Assembly (NCBI GenBank): GCA_031288455.1
Contig: JAITRI010000049.1
Coordinates: 1-9,073 of the forward strand
DNA length: 9,073 bases
Source: Puniceicoccales bacterium
Lineage (GTDB): Bacteria; Verrucomicrobiota; Verrucomicrobiia; Opitutales; JAIRKQ01
Direction of reading: 5' to 3'
Shown here: one piece after another, positions 6,106-9,073 of the stretch
How the letters are laid out: the number at the start of each line of letters is the position of its first letter
Position numbering within the stretch: position 1 is the stretch's first letter
Position numbers and translations under genes: made by a program
Notes under the pieces: generated by a model
Database searches by the model: none
Told to the model about the DNA's origin: nothing
The model's input: only the letters and a program-made list of their open reading frames with translations

Positions 6106-8919
6106 TTACACTACAATTTCCGGATATTTCTCGGCAAGCGCCTCGCGGCATTTTGGCGATACTCTCCCAAATTCTCCGGCATCCACGAGAAATGGTACCC
6201 ATTTCCAGCTGCGCGGACATCTCTCGCCATCGGCGGGAACTATCGCAACGGAACAGCGTTCCGCAGCGTCAACAATCCTAAGCTCCACCTGTGAGACGAT
6301 GAATGTCTCCGGCAAAATATCAAAATTTCTCTCCAGCAATGCCACAACGGGATCATTTGCTGAAATCTCAACGATGACCTTGGCATCCAAAGATTGCCCG
6401 ATTTGCTTGCTCTGTCTGGCGCGTTCCAGCTGCTCATTGACCAGCGTTCTGAAGGATAGCAGACCATCAAATTCGCGCTCTTCGGCGGAAAAATCTGGCA
6501 TTGCGCCCGCATCTGGCCAATCCAGCAGTTGGGCGTGATCGCCGCAAAAATCACTGTCATTTCGCATGTATGCCATGGCCTCGTCGCAGGTGAATGTAAT
6601 AATTGGTGTCAGTAAAGCAAGAACAGTGTTAAAAATTATGTAAATTGTTGTCTGCGACGCTCTTCGCTCGTGTGCATTCGGCGCGAACGTGTACAGTCGG
6701 TCCTTCAGGATGTCGTGGTATGTGGCGGACAATTCGACGGAACAGAATCGATTCACCAGCTGATAAACCCTGTGCGTTTCGTAGGAATCGTAGGCCTCCT
6801 CAGCATCACTGATCAGCTTTTTCGTCTTCTGCAGTATCCATTTGTCCAGAGGAGTGACGGCGCTCAGCGGAATGCCGTTTTTGGCAGAATCAAAGTCGAA
6901 GAGGTTCCCGATTTGGAAGCGCAGCGTATTTCTTATGGTCCTGTATGTCGCCGACACGTGCGCTATGATGTCATCGGAAATCGTTATGTCGCTGCGGAAA
7001 TCCTCCGATGAAATCCACAGACGTATGACATCCGCTCCGAACTTATTCACATAGTCATCCGCCGTCTGCGGCTTTCCGTCGCTCTTGGAAATTTTCTTTT
7101 TGTTCGCGTCAACGATGAATCCGTGCGTCAGGACTGTCCTGAATGGAGCGGCATCATTGCCCGATATTATGCTCGTCCACATCGACGACTGGAACCATCC
7201 GCGGTGCTGATCGCTGCCCTCCAAATACATGTCCGCTGGCCACGACAGATTTGGATTTTTTTTCAAAACCGCCCCGTGACTATTTCCCGAATCTATCCAC
7301 ACGTCCAGCGAATCGGTGCATTTTCTTAGCCGCTGCGCCGACCATCCATCCGGAAGATCGATGGACTGCAGCAGCTCGCTTTCGCTCGCCTCAAACCAAA
7401 AATCCGACCCGTAGCGCCCGATCTTCTTTGCCAACTGGCGCACGACGCGCTCATCTAGCAGCGCATCCCCGGCCTCATTGTAAAAAACTGGCAGCGGGAT
7501 TCCCCAGGCGCGCTGTCGACTGATGCACCAATCGGCGTGCGAGGCAATCGCCGCCCTTATTCTGTTCTCACCCCACGGCGGCACCCAATTGACCTTTCCG
7601 ACGGCCGCCTGCATCTTTTCACGCAATCCGCCAACGTCCAGCGCAATGAACCACTGCGGCATAGCACGAAAAATCACCGGTGTTTTCGACCTCCAGCAGT
7701 GGGGATATTGGTGCACATATTTCCGCGCAGCCAGAAGAGCTCCGCAGCTGCGCAGCATCCCAAGAACGGCATCGTTGGCGGCACACTTTCCTCCCACATC
7801 CAGGACGCTGACGCCGACCAATTCGCTCGGCAACTGTCCATCGTTTTCATAGTTGCCGTCATCGTCGATGGGGCAGTAAATATCCAGTCCATACTCAAGT
7901 CCCGTCCCGTAGTCCTCCAGTCCGTGTCCAGGGGCGATGTGGACACATCCGGTGCCGGAACTTGTCGTGACATAGTCGGCGAGCACAACCTTGCCGATGC
8001 GCTTCACAATGGGATGCTCCAGCGGAAGATTCTCCAGCTCGGACCCCATAAAAACCGCCACCACGCGGAAATCTCCGATGCCACAGGTCTGCGTAAAATC
8101 ACCGATTCTATCCTCGCACACAAGGAAATTTTCCACTCCGCAGCGCAGCAGCGCATATTTTAAACGTGGATGCACCGCTATTGCCTCGTTGGCCGGTATC
8201 GTCCACGGAGTTGTGGTCCAAATGACGGCATGGGTTGGCAATTCTGTCCCAAAAAACGCACGCGCTTCATCGCCAAACTTAAATTTCACCCAGATGGAAT
8301 GGCTCTCATGCTCCCCATATTCCACCTCCGCCTCCGCCAATGCTGTCCTGCATGGAATTGACCAGTATACCGGTTTTTTCCTGCGGTAGACGAGATTTTG
8401 CGCAACACAGTCCGCAAAGAAATTCAGCACACACTCCTCGTAGGCAGGATCCATCGTGCGATAATCGTTTTTCCAGTCGGCGAGAATCCCGAGGCGTTCG
8501 AACTGCGCGCGCTGCGTGACCATGAATCTTTTCGAATATTCCGCACACGCTTTGCGCAGAGAAATTGCATCAAATTTTTCCTTTTTTTCCCTGAGCTCCT
8601 TGACGACCTTGTGCTCTATGGGCAGCCCGTGGCAATCCCACCCAGGAACATATGGCGCGCGGAATCCACGCATGGTCTTGTAGCGGACGATTATGTCCTT
8701 AAGGATTTTGTTGAGTGCCGTGCCTATGTGCACGTATCCGTTCGTGAACGGTGGCCCGTCGTGTAAAATAAATGTGGCACCTGGAGCGGTTTTCGCTTGA
8801 ATTTTTTCGTATAGTCCGCCACCATTCCATCTTCTTATCCTCTCCGGCTCACGGGTAATAAGATCGGCACGCATTGGAAAATTTGTACTTGGCAAATTTA
8901 ATGTGTCCTTAAGATTCAT
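6106..8919 (-). CDS. ileS: Isoleucyl-tRNA synthetase
   Basis: This cytoplasmic class I enzyme charges tRNA-Ile. From the ATG at 8919 it is 937 residues, close to E. coli IleRS (938), and begins MNLKDTLNLPSTNFPMR like the family. In order: the HIGH-type motif HIGT (64-67), GWDCHGLP (93-100), the editing domain with TTTPWTIPAN (235-244) and GTGCVHIAPGHG (322-333), WIDSGNSH (541-548), EGSDQHRGWF (567-576) and KISKS (609-613). The C-terminal zinc module is degenerate: where E. coli has CxxC and CxxC, this protein has CPRS (901-904) and SPKC (921-924) at the same spacing. The frame stays open upstream to an ATG at 8988, but that adds 23 residues not typical of the family. No clear ribosome binding site marks either start. 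It is the first gene of the minus-strand block. Confidence 0.96.
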   Translation of the reverse strand: MNLKDTLNLPSTNFPMRADLITREPERIRRWNGGGLYEKIQAKTAPGATFILHDGPPFTNGYVHIGTALNKILKDIIVRYKTMRGFRAPYVPGWDCHGLPIEHKVVKELREKKEKFDAISLRKACAEYSKRFMVTQRAQFERLGILADWKNDYRTMDPAYEECVLNFFADCVAQNLVYRRKKPVYWSIPCRTALAEAEVEYGEHESHSIWVKFKFGDEARAFFGTELPTHAVIWTTTPWTIPANEAIAVHPRLKYALLRCGVENFLVCEDRIGDFTQTCGIGDFRVVAVFMGSELENLPLEHPIVKRIGKVVLADYVTTSSGTGCVHIAPGHGLEDYGTGLEYGLDIYCPIDDDGNYENDGQLPSELVGVSVLDVGGKCAANDAVLGMLRSCGALLAARKYVHQYPHCWRSKTPVIFRAMPQWFIALDVGGLREKMQAAVGKVNWVPPWGENRIRAAIASHADWCISRQRAWGIPLPVFYNEAGDALLDERVVRQLAKKIGRYGSDFWFEASESELLQSIDLPDGWSAQRLRKCTDSLDVWIDSGNSHGAVLKKNPNLSWPADMYLEGSDQHRGWFQSSMWTSIISGNDAAPFRTVLTHGFIVDANKKKISKSDGKPQTADDYVNKFGADVIRLWISSEDFRSDITISDDIIAHVSATYRTIRNTLRFQIGNLFDFDSAKNGIPLSAVTPLDKWILQKTKKLISDAEEAYDSYETHRVYQLVNRFCSVELSATYHDILKDRLYTFAPNAHERRASQTTIYIIFNTVLALLTPIITFTCDEAMAYMRNDSDFCGDHAQLLDWPDAGAMPDFSAEEREFDGLLSFRTLVNEQLERARQSKQIGQSLDAKVIVEISANDPVVALLERNFDILPETFIVSQVELRIVDAAERCSVAIVPADGERCPRSWKWVPFLVDAGEFGRVSPKCREALAEKYPEIVV

Positions 8920-9003
8920 CGGGCGAGTGAATAAATTGCTGATTGCAAATGTCCAGCAGTAAAACAAATTCTGTAAAAATTTGCGCAAATGAGAAAATCT
9001 TTA

Positions 9004-9026
9004 CCGCATCCGCGCAGCGGATGCGG
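9004..9026. repeat. Hairpin C copy upstream of ileS
   Basis: A perfect 10-base stem (ccgcatccgc with gcggatgcgg) encloses the loop gca. It lacks the D module of the other copies. It lies 85 bases upstream of the chosen ileS start. Confidence 0.85.
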
Positions 9027-9060
9027 ACCGCTTCGCGCGCGAGGGCGGAGGTGTTCTGGT

Positions 9061-9073
9061 TTTTATGCCTCCG
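9061..9073 (-). repeat. Probable start of an inverted hairpin-repeat copy at the window edge
   Basis: The last 13 bases are the reverse complement of cggaggcataaaa, the sequence that ends the C-D copies at 184 and 346 (cggaggcat followed by A/T-rich bases). The rest would lie outside the window. The match is short. Confidence 0.5.

Noticed and set aside
7523..8163. Long plus-strand frames opposite ileS
   Set aside because: They are antisense to a fully intact synthetase with all motifs and have no recognisable domain.
8920..9003. T-box or other riboswitch upstream of ileS
   Set aside because: The leader is short and AT-rich, with no T-box sequence or specifier hairpin, and no convincing promoter could be fixed.

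Overview
The window reads as a chromosomal piece of a Gram-negative bacterium of moderate GC. The gene order ileS, TraR/DksA-like gene, lspA, together with a DksA-type protein that keeps only one of the four usual zinc cysteines, makes me lean towards the PVC group (Verrucomicrobia/Opitutae-like). That placement is an inference from memory of these families, not a computed result.

Layout. Positions 1-447 and 1441-1986 are almost filled by a mosaic, hairpin-rich repeat family. Between them lies one plus-strand gene (448-1440) that is visibly more A-rich than its neighbours. From 8919 down to 1987, six genes run tightly packed on the minus strand: ileS, a TraR/DksA-like regulator, lspA, an amino-acid ABC ATPase, a fused substrate-binding/permease gene, and tadA. 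Their gaps are 12 bases, an 8-base overlap, 33 bases, a 1-base overlap and 105 bases, so the first five look like one operon and tadA may be read with them. A GC-rich hairpin of the repeat family sits at each end of this block (1966-1984 and 9004-9026). An inverted repeat copy seems to begin at the right edge.

The six-gene block is mostly housekeeping: isoleucyl-tRNA charging, tRNA wobble deamination, lipoprotein signal peptide removal, and a stringent-response type transcription factor, plus a polar amino-acid type uptake system. Several members have unusual details. IleRS has a C-terminal zinc site with two cysteines replaced by serine at exact register. The transporter fusion carries a perfect 13-bp tandem duplication in its domain linker; removing one unit would restore two separate genes with a GTGA overlap.

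The most interesting gene is the 330-residue plus-strand protein. Its last ~94 residues align well by eye with the YoeB/Txe mRNA interferase family, with the catalytic Glu, Arg and His-Tyr all present. This domain is carried on a long lysine-rich N-terminal region with a hydrophobic segment and short histone-like motifs. No antitoxin gene is visible. Direct repeats flank it, so it may be an orphan or secreted toxin on a recombinable cassette.

No rRNA, tRNA, CRISPR array or transposase gene was seen.
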